Shown here one piece after another: positions 25,498 through 33,783 of a DNA stretch of 64,000 bases (position 1 is the stretch's first letter; each line of letters opens with the position of its first letter). Source of the stretch: Microbacterium ginsengiterrae (GTDB lineage Bacteria > Actinomycetota > Actinomycetes > Actinomycetales > Microbacteriaceae); contig NZ_JACHMU010000001.1 of the NCBI RefSeq assembly GCF_014205075.1, forward strand, positions 1,736,001 to 1,800,000, in the 5' to 3' direction. The notes below the pieces were generated by a model. It was not told the DNA's origin and made no database searches. It saw nothing but the letters and a program-made list of their open reading frames with translations. The translations under genes were made by a program, and so were the position numbers.

Positions 25498-26138
25498 GCG
25501 CCGACCCTGTTTGGGGGAACGGGATGAGATGGATCCTCTATGACATCGGTGGCGTGATCGAGATGGTCGACGATCATCGCTGGCCCGGGGAGCTGGAGGA
25601 ACGCTGGGGTGCACGCCTCGGCCTCAGCGTCGACGAACTGCGCCGGTGTCTGCACGCGGCGGACCTCCCCGACACGACGCTCCGGTCCGGGGTGGCCGAG
25701 GAGTACTGGCGCGGGTTCGGCGCGGCACTGGGAATCGATACCGCTGACGTCGAGGAGATGCGATCCCAGATGTGGGACGCGTACTGCGGTGAAGCGAATC
25801 AGGAGCTCCTCGACCATGCGCGGTCACTGCGCGGGCGCGCCGGCCTGGCCATCCTGTCGAACTCCGGCGACGGTGCGCGTGAGGAGGAGGAGCGTCGCTT
25901 CGGGCTTGCGTCGATCTTCGATCCGATCTGTTACAGCCACGAGCAGGGAGTGGCCAAGCCCGACCCCGGCGCCTACCTGAGCGCGTTGGAGCGGATGGGT
26001 GCATCTGCGCAGGACGTCCTCTTCATCGACGACAACGAGGGGCCGATCCGCGGGGCAGAGGCCTGCGGGCTCCGAACGGTCCTGCATCGCGACAACGCCG
26101 TGACGATCGCGGCGATCGAGAGTTTCCTCGCGGAATGA
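25494..26138 (+). CDS. HAD-superfamily hydrolase
   Basis: A HAD phosphatase of 214 residues from the ATG at 25494, or 204 from 25524. Motif I reads YDIGGVI: the nucleophile Asp is present but the second Asp is replaced by Gly, as in YihX-like members. LSNSGD is motif II, KPDPGAYLSAL motif III and FIDDNEGPIRGA motif IV. A small sugar or nucleotide phosphate substrate is likely. It overlaps the lipoprotein stop by ATGA. The MarR gene converges, 25 bases away. Confidence 0.85.
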   Translation: MSADPVWGNGMRWILYDIGGVIEMVDDHRWPGELEERWGARLGLSVDELRRCLHAADLPDTTLRSGVAEEYWRGFGAALGIDTADVEEMRSQMWDAYCGEANQELLDHARSLRGRAGLAILSNSGDGAREEEERRFGLASIFDPICYSHEQGVAKPDPGAYLSALERMGASAQDVLFIDDNEGPIRGAEACGLRTVLHRDNAVTIAAIESFLAE

Positions 26139-26163
26139 TCTCGGGGAGGGATACCGCCCGCGG

Positions 26164-26637
26164 TCAGGTCGCTGTCGAGCTGCCCTGGGCGCGCGCGATT
26201 GCGTCCTCGCGGCTCTGCTCCAGAAGGACCTGAAGGGCAGCCTCGGCACGTTCGGCATCGGCGGAGCCGAGCGAGTCGATCCATCGTCGGCGCAGGTCAT
26301 CGAACGCCGCTGCGCCGATCGCGGTCATCTCCTCGCCGCGTGCGGTCACCGCGACGTGTCGCCGTCGCGCGTCGGTGGGGTGTGCTTCGCGTCGCACGTA
26401 TCCGAGGTGCTCCAGCGTCGCGATCGTCTTGGCTGCGGCCTGCTTGGAGACTCCCAGCGCCCTGCCGAGCGCAGATGCGTCGGTCGCACCGGCCCGGATC
26501 TCGACGAGCGCGAACTCGAGCGTGGCGGTCACTCCAGGGTGCCCGCGGCGACCGAGCTCCTCGACAGCGTGCGCGACCATCGCGCGGAAGGTCTGGTCGA
26601 GCAGTGATGCCAATCGCGCCCCTGGTGTCGCCTCCAT
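26164..26637 (-). CDS. MarR-family regulator
   Basis: A 157-residue winged-helix protein. LEFALVEIRAG, the recognition segment ALGVSKQAAAKTIATLEHLGYVRREAHPTDARRRHVAVT and a C-terminal dimer helix are present. It is divergent from the alpha/beta hydrolase at 26732, and the region between holds two inverted repeats, so autoregulation and control of that gene are likely. TAGGAT lies 6 bases before the ATG (leaderless). Confidence 0.88.
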   Translation of the reverse strand: MEATPGARLASLLDQTFRAMVAHAVEELGRRGHPGVTATLEFALVEIRAGATDASALGRALGVSKQAAAKTIATLEHLGYVRREAHPTDARRRHVAVTARGEEMTAIGAAAFDDLRRRWIDSLGSADAERAEAALQVLLEQSREDAIARAQGSSTAT

Positions 26638-26666
26638 GTTCCGATCCTACGGCGACTCGAAGGATG

Positions 26667-26712
26667 GACAACCGTCTTGTCTTCTGCGATTATTAGTCAA
26701 CTAGGTTGTCTA
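26667..26712. promoter_or_regulatory. MarR operators in the marR/hydrolase region
   Basis: Two sites are seen. GACAA-CCGTC-TTGTC is at 26667-26681. TAGTCAACT-A-GGTTGTCTA at 26694-26712 is symmetric at 7 of 9 positions. Both share the GACAA/TTGTC half sites typical of MarR operators and lie over the start region of the hydrolase gene. Confidence 0.55.
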
Positions 26713-26731
26713 TATGAGCAGGAGTGCACAG

Positions 26732-27616
26732 ATGAACATCCCTCCCATCGGGCGCACGATCGCCGAGGTCTCCCACCATCGCATCGCGGTGGACGGGGGC
26801 GAGCTGCACTACGTCTCGGCGGGTCGCGACGGATCGCCCATCCTTCTCGTCCACGGCTTCCCGGAGTCGTGGTGGGCCTTCCACCGGGTGATCCCGCTCC
26901 TCGCACACGATCACCGCGTCTTCGCCGTCGACCTGCGCGGGTTCGGCGACTCGTCGGTCGCCGCGGAGGATCACAGCAGCGCAGTCGCCGCCGACGACCT
27001 TCACGCCCTGATCCGGCACCTGGACCTCGGGGCGTTCACGGTGCTGGGGCAGGACATCGCCGGCGGAGCCCTCTACCGACTCGCGATGACCCACCCGGAG
27101 GATGTGGCTGCCATCGTCGCTGTCGAGATGGGGCTCGCCGGATTCGGACTCGAGGCCTTCGCGGACATCACGAACGGCGGCTCCTGGCACATCGGCGCAC
27201 TGGCCGCCCCCGGCATCGGAAACATGCTGTTCGCCGGTCGCGAGGCCGAGATCCTCGGGCACTGGGCGTTCCCGTCCATGACCGCGGTGCCCGGATCGAT
27301 CACGGACGCGGACGTGACCGAATTCGCGCGTGGATTCGCTCGGCAGGGTGGCTGGAACGGCGCCGCCGGGATCTACCGCTCCATCCTCAGCGAAGGAGAA
27401 GAGTTCCGTGCCATGGCGCAGCGCTCGGCGCTGGCTGTCCCCGCGCTGGCGGTGGGTGGATTCGGCGGCCCGTTCACAGCGGCGACGGTGGAGGGCATCG
27501 TCTCGGGCGAGGTCGCCTCGACGATCCTGGACGGCGTCGGCCACTACGTCGCTCTGGAGGCTCCCGATGAGCTTGCCGCCGCGATCCTGGAATTCCTGGA
27601 TGCCGCGGGGCTCTGA
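26732..27616 (+). CDS. alpha/beta hydrolase, epoxide-hydrolase-like
   Basis: A 294-residue hydrolase. HGFPESWW is the oxyanion-hole motif and RGFGDSS follows; the nucleophile position reads LGQDIAGG, so Asp may be the nucleophile as in epoxide hydrolases and dehalogenases. The His is in GVGHYV. The ATG at 26732 is chosen because GCAGGAG lies 7 bases before it; the upstream ATG 26714 has no such site. It is divergent from MarR, whose operators overlap its promoter, so substrate-induced expression is plausible. It converges with the SMP-30 gene, 17 bases away. Confidence 0.87.
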   Translation: MNIPPIGRTIAEVSHHRIAVDGGELHYVSAGRDGSPILLVHGFPESWWAFHRVIPLLAHDHRVFAVDLRGFGDSSVAAEDHSSAVAADDLHALIRHLDLGAFTVLGQDIAGGALYRLAMTHPEDVAAIVAVEMGLAGFGLEAFADITNGGSWHIGALAAPGIGNMLFAGREAEILGHWAFPSMTAVPGSITDADVTEFARGFARQGGWNGAAGIYRSILSEGEEFRAMAQRSALAVPALAVGGFGGPFTAATVEGIVSGEVASTILDGVGHYVALEAPDELAAAILEFLDAAGL

Positions 27617-27633
27617 TCTCCGCTCCGGCGGCC

Positions 27634-28530
27634 TCAGCGCTGAGAGTCCGAGAAGGTCGCTGCTCGCGTCGTCGTTCGCACGCGATACAGGCTCGTGGTG
27701 GCGGCGATGAAGAGGTCGGAACCGTCGTCGCCGCCGAAGGTGACGTTGGCCACGACCTCCGACACGGGGACGAAGAGCACTTCGGCGCCGTCGGGTTCGA
27801 ACACGTGCACGCCGTCACCCGCGGAGGACCAGACGCGTCCCTCGACGTCGACGGCGATGCCGTCGGGCACCCCGACCTCGATCGTCGCGAACAGACGGCC
27901 CCGTCGAGCAGTGGCGCCGTCGACGTCGAACGCGCGGATCCAGTGACCCGGTCCGTCGCCGAGTGCGACGGCGGTGTCGGTGACGTAGACCGTGCCGCCG
28001 TCGGGGGAGAAGGCGATCCCGTTGGGCTGGTCGATGTCGTCGATGACCGCAGTCAGTCCGTCTTCGGCTGACCAGCGGAAGACGCGGCAGTCGCCGTACT
28101 CGCGGATGCCGGGGTGTCCCTCTCGAGGCTGCACGATCCCGTAGTGCGGATCCGTGAACCAGTAGGAGCCGTCGGGCGCGAGCGCGACGTCGTTCGGGGA
28201 GTTCAGACGGTACTCTCCCCAACGGGAGATGATTTCGGTCACAGTGCCGTCGGACGCCTCGCGCTCCAGTCGTCGGTGTCCGTGCGAGCACTGCACGACG
28301 CTGCCGTCGCTGTCGAGCATCCGCCCGTTGGTGAACTCCACCTGGTCGCGATGGACGCTCACCTCCCCTGTCGCGGCATCCCACCGCAGGATCCGGTCAC
28401 CGGGGATGTCGCTCCAGCGCACCGCGCGCTCGTCCGGCATCCACAATGGGCCCTCGCTCCATGTCGCTCCCGTGGCGAGTCTCTCGAGGGACGTTCCGGG
28501 CGCCAGAAGGGGGTGCTGTTCTCGGCTCAC
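27634..28530 (-). CDS. SMP-30/gluconolactonase-family protein
   Basis: A beta-propeller hydrolase of 298 residues. SEGPLWMPDERAVRWSDIPGDRILRWD carries the first metal-binding Glu; NSPNDVALAPDGSYWFTDPHYG and QPNGIAFSPDGGTVYVTDT supply the Asn and Asp ligands. These enzymes open sugar lactones; the actual substrate is unknown. TAATCT ends 6 bases before the GTG at 28530, supporting a leaderless start. It is a neighbour of the hydrolase but on the opposite strand. Confidence 0.9.
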   Translation of the reverse strand: MSREQHPLLAPGTSLERLATGATWSEGPLWMPDERAVRWSDIPGDRILRWDAATGEVSVHRDQVEFTNGRMLDSDGSVVQCSHGHRRLEREASDGTVTEIISRWGEYRLNSPNDVALAPDGSYWFTDPHYGIVQPREGHPGIREYGDCRVFRWSAEDGLTAVIDDIDQPNGIAFSPDGGTVYVTDTAVALGDGPGHWIRAFDVDGATARRGRLFATIEVGVPDGIAVDVEGRVWSSAGDGVHVFEPDGAEVLFVPVSEVVANVTFGGDDGSDLFIAATTSLYRVRTTTRAATFSDSQR

Positions 28531-28584
28531 GCCAACAGATTAGTGCCGCGGCCGCGCGTCAGAGGCGCGGCCGCGGCCGAGAGA

Positions 28585-29409
28585 TCAATACCAGTTCACG
28601 GACTGCGAGTGACCCCACGCGGCGCACGGTGCGCCGTAGACCTGCGAGATGTAGTCGAGGCCCCAGCGGATCTGCGTGGTGGCGTTGGTGGCCCAGTCGG
28701 AGCCGAACGTCGCCATCTTGTCGCCGGGCAGAGCCTGCGGGATGCCCGTTGCGCCGGAGGGGTTGTAGGCCTGGTAGTTCCAGCCGGACTCCTTCATCCA
28801 CAGAGAGTCGAGGCAGGAGAACTGGTCGGCGCCCCAGCCGTAGTCGCTCGCGGCGATCTGCGCGGCGACGGCTCGCGCGCCGTCCGGGGTGTTCGCGCTC
28901 GCGAGGGCGGCGGCTTCGGCAGCGGCCTCTGCGGCTGCCGCCTTCTCGGCCTCCTCGGCTTCCTTCTGAGCGACTGCGGCGTCCAGGCGTCCGCGCAGGG
29001 ACTCCGTCGCCGCCTCGACGATCTCCGTCTCGACGATCGCGTTCGCGGTGAGGGTGGCGCGCGTGGCGCCGACGGCGTCCTCCGCGGAGAGCGCGTTCAG
29101 CGCCGATGCGAGGCCGACGGTGTCGATGGAGACCTCGCCGAGGTCGTAGCCGGAGTCCTTGATCTCGGTGACGGCCTTCGCGGCCTCGGCGACGACGGCG
29201 CGACCGTCCTCGACGGCGGTGGCAGTGGTCGCGAGCTCGGCGCGCAGGTCGGCGCGATCGATCGCCACGGCGCGGCCGGAGACGTCAGCGGCGGCGGGGG
29301 CCGCAGTCGTGAGGCCGGCGGTGGCGAGCAGCCCGAGCGCAGCTCCAGCGGCGAGCGTGAGCGCGATGGCACGGCGGCGGGTGGGTGAAATCAATCGGGT
29401 TTCGGGCAT
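28585..29409 (-). CDS. secreted transglycosylase-like protein
   Basis: A 274-residue secreted protein. Signal peptide at about 1-42 (RRRAIALTLAAGAALGLLATAGL...AAPAAA), then an Ala/Glu coiled-coil middle with an ALAAA-rich linker, and a C-terminal lysozyme-like domain with DQFSCLDSLWMKESGWNYQAYNPSGATGIPQALPG, where E of KESGW is the catalytic Glu of soluble lytic transglycosylases. It ends in SQSVNWY. It probably cleaves peptidoglycan. The start at 29409 is chosen for the signal peptide. Confidence 0.85.
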   Translation of the reverse strand: MPETRLISPTRRRAIALTLAAGAALGLLATAGLTTAAPAAADVSGRAVAIDRADLRAELATTATAVEDGRAVVAEAAKAVTEIKDSGYDLGEVSIDTVGLASALNALSAEDAVGATRATLTANAIVETEIVEAATESLRGRLDAAVAQKEAEEAEKAAAAEAAAEAAALASANTPDGARAVAAQIAASDYGWGADQFSCLDSLWMKESGWNYQAYNPSGATGIPQALPGDKMATFGSDWATNATTQIRWGLDYISQVYGAPCAAWGHSQSVNWY

Positions 29410-29562
29410 GGGGAAGTGATGATCCTTTGACGTAGCGGGGCCGCTTCGGGGCGGCACGTGCACCTTCGGGTCGAGCGCACAAGGTAACGATTCTGCATCA
29501 TGCTTGCTGGGCGGCACCTCCGTGGCGCCTGGATGCCTCGTGTGAACGGCGCCCGCTGAGGA

Positions 29563-29632
29563 GCAGTACTCGGTATTGCCAAGTACTGCTACTCAGTGTT
29601 ACCGTCTACCGGTAGTCAATGACACTGAGTAG
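29563..29632. promoter_or_regulatory. PadR operators: two inverted repeats
   Basis: Site 1: GCAGTACT (29563-29570) and AGTACTGC (29582-29589). Site 2: CTACTCAGTGT (29589-29599) and ACACTGAGTAG (29622-29632), perfect 11-base arms, with the palindrome CTACCGGTAG (29606-29615) exactly at its centre. Both precede the padR start at 29645, fitting autorepression by PadR. Confidence 0.65.
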
Positions 29633-29644
29633 AAGAGGGCGCCG

Positions 29645-29992
29645 ATGGCAAGTCAGATGACCGAGATGCTCAAGGGCACACTCGAGGGCATCGTGCTCGC
29701 GATCCTCGCCGAGCGCCCTGCGTACGGATACGAGATCACGTCCCGACTGCGCGACGAAGGGTTCACCGATCTCGTCGAGGGCACGGTGTACGCGTTGCTC
29801 GTCCGCATCGAGCAGCGCGGCTTCGTCGATGTGAAGAAGGTGCCATCGGCGAAGGGGCCACCGCGCAAGGTGTACTCGCTGTCCGCCAAGGGCCGCACCC
29901 AGCTCGGCGATTTCTGGAAGACGTGGAGCTTCCTCGCCGAGCGCATCGAACATCTCCACCGACCCGATTCCCGCGACGACGAAGGAGAATGA
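29645..29992 (+). CDS. PadR-family regulator
   Basis: A 115-residue PadR winged-helix regulator. LKGTLEGIVLAILAERPAYGYEI is the N-terminal helix signature, EGTVYALLVRIEQRGFV the recognition helix and KVYSLSAKGR the wing. PadR proteins repress efflux or detoxification genes until a drug or phenolic binds. It heads an operon with a DUF1048 gene and an ABC exporter, and the operators sit just upstream. The 3' overlap with the next gene is 4 bases if its first ATG is used. Confidence 0.92.
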   Translation: MASQMTEMLKGTLEGIVLAILAERPAYGYEITSRLRDEGFTDLVEGTVYALLVRIEQRGFVDVKKVPSAKGPPRKVYSLSAKGRTQLGDFWKTWSFLAERIEHLHRPDSRDDEGE

Positions 29993-29994
29993 CC

Positions 29995-30378
29995 ATGGCT
30001 GCGAAGTGGATCGAAGCGCTCACCGGATCGCTCGAACAGAAGAAGCAATATCGGCAGAGCGTCGCGCGCATCGACGGACTGCCCGAACCGTACCGCAGCA
30101 CCGCCAAGGCGCTGCACCGCTACCTCCTCGCCTCCGGCGGCATCGTCGACGGCGACACGATGGTCACGATGTTCGCCGATCTCGCCGACCTCTGGGAACA
30201 GGCGGCGGCCGACGGCACTCCGGTGCGCGACATCGTGGGGGAGGAGCCGTCCGAGTTCGCCGACACCTTCGCCCAGGCGTACTCCGGCAGGCACTGGGCG
30301 GACAAACAGCGCAGACGCCTCGCGGATGCCGTCGATGCGGCCGTCGAGGGAGAGCCGCCGGAGGAGGAGCGATCATGA
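29995..30378 (+). CDS. DUF1048-family protein
   Basis: A 127-residue small helical protein. The conserved stretch LTGSLEQKKQYRQ......LPEPYRSTAKALHRYLL is typical of the DUF1048 family, which is nearly always encoded beside PadR regulators and ABC exporters, as here. It is cytoplasmic with no membrane segment; its function is unknown. The ATG at 29995 is chosen because GAAGGAG lies 7 bases before it; the ATG at 29989 is too close. Confidence 0.88.
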   Translation: MAAKWIEALTGSLEQKKQYRQSVARIDGLPEPYRSTAKALHRYLLASGGIVDGDTMVTMFADLADLWEQAAADGTPVRDIVGEEPSEFADTFAQAYSGRHWADKQRRRLADAVDAAVEGEPPEEERS

Positions 30379-31130
30379 TCTCCACCAGCGGGATCACGAA
30401 GTCCTTCCACGGCCTCGACGTTCTGAAAGGTGTCGACCTCCATGTCGAGCGCGGCACGATCTTCGCGTTGCTCGGATCGAACGGCGCAGGAAAGACGACG
30501 CTCATCCGCATCCTCTCGACCCTCCTGAACGCGGACGCCGGAACCGCCGTCATCAACGGCCACGACGTGGTCACCTCGGCGGCGGACGTGCGCGAGTCGA
30601 TCAGCCTCACAGGACAGTTCGCCGCCGTCGACGAGGTGCTCACCGGGCGGGAGAACCTCATCCTCGTCGGGAGGCTGCGGCACGTCTCCGGCCCTGCTGG
30701 TGTCGCCGACGAACTGCTCGAACGGTTCTCGCTGACCGAGGCGGGTGGTCGCCGAGCGGGCACCTACTCCGGGGGCATGCGGCGTCGCCTGGACATCGCG
30801 ATGAGCCTCGTGGGGCATCCCCAGGTGGTGTTCCTGGACGAACCGACCACGGGGCTGGACCCGCAGTCACGCATCGAGGTCTGGCAGACCGTTCGTGCGC
30901 TGGCGGATGCCGGCACCACCGTCCTGCTGACGACCCAATACCTCGACGAGGCCGAGCAACTGGCCGACCGGATCGCCATCCTCCACGAGGGGACGATCAT
31001 CCAGAACGGCACACTCGACGAGCTCAAGAGACTCCTGCCGGCGGCAGAGGTCGAGTACGTCGAGAAGCAGCCCAGCCTCGAGGACGTCTTCCTCGCCCTC
31101 GTCGGCCCGAGACCCGCAGAAGGGAACTGA
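30375..31130 (+). CDS. DrrA-like ABC ATPase
   Basis: An ABC ATPase of 251 residues, like the daunorubicin resistance ATPase DrrA. Walker A GSNGAGKTT is at 34-42, signature YSGGMRRRLDIA, Walker B VVFLDEPTTGLDP and the H-loop LLTTQYLDEAEQLADRI. The C-terminal QPSLEDVFLAL block is the DrrA-specific motif. With the downstream permease it forms an exporter. It overlaps the DUF1048 stop by ATGA and is presumably under PadR control. Confidence 0.92.
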   Translation: MISTSGITKSFHGLDVLKGVDLHVERGTIFALLGSNGAGKTTLIRILSTLLNADAGTAVINGHDVVTSAADVRESISLTGQFAAVDEVLTGRENLILVGRLRHVSGPAGVADELLERFSLTEAGGRRAGTYSGGMRRRLDIAMSLVGHPQVVFLDEPTTGLDPQSRIEVWQTVRALADAGTTVLLTTQYLDEAEQLADRIAILHEGTIIQNGTLDELKRLLPAAEVEYVEKQPSLEDVFLALVGPRPAEGN

Positions 31131-31131
31131 C

Positions 31132-31896
31132 ATGTCCGGTCACGTCCTCGGCGACACCCGGGTCCTCACCGGGCGTTCGCTGCGTCACATCCTTCGCAGC
31201 CCCGACACGATCATCACCACCGCCATCACCCCGATCGCCCTGCTCATGCTGTTCGTCTGGGTGTTCGGCGGGGCCATCGACACCGGCGGTGCAGGGTCGT
31301 ACATCGACTACATGCTCCCCGGCATCCTGCTCATCACGATCGCATCGGGCATCTCCTATACGTCGTACCGACTCTTCCTCGACATGCAGGGCGGGATCTT
31401 CGAACGATTCCAGTCGATGCCGATCGCCCGCTCCAGCGTGCTGTGGGCGCACGTGCTCACGTCCGCCGTGGCGAACATCCTCTCCGTGGCGATCGTCACC
31501 GCGGTCGCGTTCGCGATGGGATTCCGCACGGGCGCCTCGTTCGGAGCGTGGCTCGCGGCCGCCGGCATCCTGCTGCTGTTCATTCTTGCGCTGACCTGGC
31601 TGGCGATCATCGCCGGACTGTCGGCGAAGACCGTCGACGGCGCGAGCGCGTTCAGCTATCCGCTCATCTTCCTGCCCTTCGTGAGCTCGGCGTTCGTGCC
31701 GACCGCGTCGATGCCGGCGCCGGTGGCCTGGTTCGCCGAGCACCAGCCGGTCACCTCGATCGTCGACACCCTCCGGTCGCTGTTCGCCGGCCACCCGGTC
31801 GGCGGCGACATCTGGATCGCGCTGGCCTGGCTCGTCGGCATCCTCGTCGTGGCGTACGGTGCCGCCGTCGTGGTGTATCGCCGCCGCCTCCGATAG
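31132..31896 (+). CDS. DrrB-like ABC-2 permease
   Basis: An ABC-2 exporter permease of 254 residues with six predicted helices. Its family marks are LMLFVWVFGGAIDTG, GIFERFQSMPIARSSVLWAHVLTS and the FLPFVSSAFVPTASMP segment near the last loop. It pairs with the DrrA-like ATPase just upstream (2 bases apart). Substrates of this family are often lipophilic drugs; none can be named here. A bidirectional hairpin follows 20 bases after the stop. Confidence 0.9.
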   Translation: MSGHVLGDTRVLTGRSLRHILRSPDTIITTAITPIALLMLFVWVFGGAIDTGGAGSYIDYMLPGILLITIASGISYTSYRLFLDMQGGIFERFQSMPIARSSVLWAHVLTSAVANILSVAIVTAVAFAMGFRTGASFGAWLAAAGILLLFILALTWLAIIAGLSAKTVDGASAFSYPLIFLPFVSSAFVPTASMPAPVAWFAEHQPVTSIVDTLRSLFAGHPVGGDIWIALAWLVGILVVAYGAAVVVYRRRLR

Positions 31897-31915
31897 CGTC
31901 ACCCGGACGCGCGGG

Positions 31916-31968
31916 CCGGATGGATGCTGACGGTTCTGCGACCGGATGACCGACGGCATCCATACCGG
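31916..31968. terminator. bidirectional hairpin between convergent genes
   Basis: CCGG-ATGGATGC (31916-31927) pairs with GCATCCAT-A-CCGG (31956-31968), an 8-bp perfect arm plus 4 bp across a one-base bulge, with a 28-base loop. It sits between the permease gene and the flavoprotein gene, which end toward each other. Confidence 0.45.
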
Positions 31969-31981
31969 CTGGGGGAGCGTC

Positions 31982-33712
31982 CTACTCGACGAGCTTGCCG
32001 TCGCTGGAGACGTCGCGGATGAGTGCGGAGATCTCGTCGGGCACCGGCGGGATCTCCTCCCGCGTCACCCCTGTGGCCGGCGACCACACGAGGTTGACGC
32101 GGAGGGTGGGGTCCTCATGCGGAAAGTCGCTTCGGTTGTGGCATCCGCGGGTCTCGCGACGCTCCCGCGCGGCCTCGAGAGTGGCGCGAGCGGCGAGGGC
32201 GGACGCTTTGAGGTCGAACGCGTGCGCGAGATCCTGGAAGCCGGCGATGTCGGGGTGGATGCCGACGTCGGTCATCCGGTCCTCGATCGACGCGAGCTCC
32301 TCGAGTCCGGCACGAAGGCCCTCCTCGGACCGGACGACGCCGGCGTGCGCGGTCATCGTGTCGCGGATGCTGCGCTGCAGTGCACGCACGTTCTCACGCC
32401 CGTCTGCGTTGAGGAGGTCGTCGATCTCGGCGCGGGCGGCGGTCACGGCATCCGCCGATCGATGCTGCGCGTCGCGGGCCCCGGCGTAGGCCATCGCCGC
32501 CTGTCCGACGATCCGCCCGTACACGAGCAGCTCGATGAGGGAGTTGCCGCCGAGGCGGTTCGCGCCGTGCAGCCCGCTGGAGGCCTCGCCGATCGCGTAG
32601 AGTCCGTCGACATCGGTGCCGTGGTCTTCCGGCCGCACCCAGACGCCGCCCATGGAGTAGTGCGCTGTCGGGGCGATCTCGATCGGGTCCGTGGTGATGT
32701 CGCGCATCTGCAGCTCCATCATGGTCTGGTAGACGCGCGGCAGGCGGGTCATGATCGTCTCGCGCGGCAGATGAGAGACGTCGAGCCACACTCCGCCGTT
32801 CTCCGTGCCGCGGCCCTCGGCGATCTCCGTGTACGCGGCCAGCGCGACGCGGTCGCGGGTGGACAGCTCCATCCGCTCAGGGTCGTACTTCGCCATGAAG
32901 CGCTCGCCGAGGGCGTTGCGCAGGATGCCGCCCTCGCCGCGCGCCGCTTCGGAGATGAGGGTTCCGGCCGCATTCTCGGGTTCGATGATCCCGGAGGGGT
33001 GGAACTGCACGAGCTCGGGGTCGCGCAGGCGGGCGCCGGCGTCGACGGCGAGGCGGAACGAGTCGCCGGTGTTCTCGTCGCGGCGCGATGAGGTGCGGCG
33101 CCAGATGCGGTTGTGCCCGCCGGCGGCGAGGATGACGGCATCCGCATGGATCAGGTACCGGGTGCCGTCGGCCTGGTCGAAGCCGTACGCGCCGAAGACG
33201 ACGTTGTCGCGCACGAGGAGGCGCGTGATGTAGACGCCGTCGAGGATGGGCACGTCCAGTTGTTCGGCCCGTTGCACGAGGGTGCGCTGGATCTCGAGTC
33301 CCGTGTAGTCGCCGGCGAAGGCGGTGCGGCGGAAGGTGTGCGCTCCGAAGAAGCGCTGCGAGATGCGTCCGTCGTCCTCGCGTGCGAAGTCCATGCCCCA
33401 GCGTTCGAGATCACGGATGCCGCGTTCCGCACCCCGGGTGACGACCTCGACCGTGTGCGGGTTGGCGAGGAAGTAACTCTCCTTGATCGTGTCGGCGGCG
33501 TGCTGCTGCCACGTGTCATCGACGTCCATGGTCCCGAGCGCCGCGTTGATGCCTCCTGCGGCCAACGAGGTGTGCGCATCGTTGCGCGGTCGCTTGCCGA
33601 CGGCGAGCACGTCGACGCCGTGCTCGGCGACCTCGATCGCCGCGCGCAGGCCGGAGCCACCCGTTCCGATGACGAGGACGGTCGTGGAGATCTGGCGTTC
33701 GCGAGCAGTCAT
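31982..33712 (-). CDS. fumarate reductase/aspartate oxidase-like flavoprotein
   Basis: A 576-residue FAD enzyme. GTGGSGLRAAIE near residue 15 binds FAD; HTSLAAGGINAALG, TRRTAFAGD-type active-site segments, HPSG, TAHYSMGGVWV, and GANRLGGNSLIELLVYG match the SdhA/FrdA/NadB family. The C-terminal domain RESEE-like helices and RVNLVWSPATG are present. It stands alone, without Fe-S or membrane subunits, so electrons may go to a soluble partner or to oxygen. The ATG at 33712 lies 7 bases after TAGCGT. Divergent LysR is the probable regulator. Confidence 0.85.
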   Translation of the reverse strand: MTARERQISTTVLVIGTGGSGLRAAIEVAEHGVDVLAVGKRPRNDAHTSLAAGGINAALGTMDVDDTWQQHAADTIKESYFLANPHTVEVVTRGAERGIRDLERWGMDFAREDDGRISQRFFGAHTFRRTAFAGDYTGLEIQRTLVQRAEQLDVPILDGVYITRLLVRDNVVFGAYGFDQADGTRYLIHADAVILAAGGHNRIWRRTSSRRDENTGDSFRLAVDAGARLRDPELVQFHPSGIIEPENAAGTLISEAARGEGGILRNALGERFMAKYDPERMELSTRDRVALAAYTEIAEGRGTENGGVWLDVSHLPRETIMTRLPRVYQTMMELQMRDITTDPIEIAPTAHYSMGGVWVRPEDHGTDVDGLYAIGEASSGLHGANRLGGNSLIELLVYGRIVGQAAMAYAGARDAQHRSADAVTAARAEIDDLLNADGRENVRALQRSIRDTMTAHAGVVRSEEGLRAGLEELASIEDRMTDVGIHPDIAGFQDLAHAFDLKASALAARATLEAARERRETRGCHNRSDFPHEDPTLRVNLVWSPATGVTREEIPPVPDEISALIRDVSSDGKLVE

Positions 33713-33734
33713 GCGGTCCACGCTACGAGCGAGT

Positions 33735-33771
33735 TCGTGATTACTCCAATGCATTGTGAGTGTGGTCACGA
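33735..33771. promoter_or_regulatory. candidate LysR operator
   Basis: TCGTGA (33735-33740) and TCACGA (33766-33771) are exact inverted arms, and the perfect 10-bp palindrome CAATGCATTG is at 33747-33756 between them. TAGACT at 33772-33777 lies 6 bases before the lysR ATG, so the site would cover both divergent promoters. Confidence 0.55.
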
Positions 33772-33783
33772 TAGACTCATCGC

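Noticed and set aside
29410..29562. A c-di-AMP (ydaO) riboswitch upstream of the transglycosylase-like gene
   Set aside because: Such riboswitches often precede cell-wall hydrolases in actinobacteria, but the conserved core could not be found.
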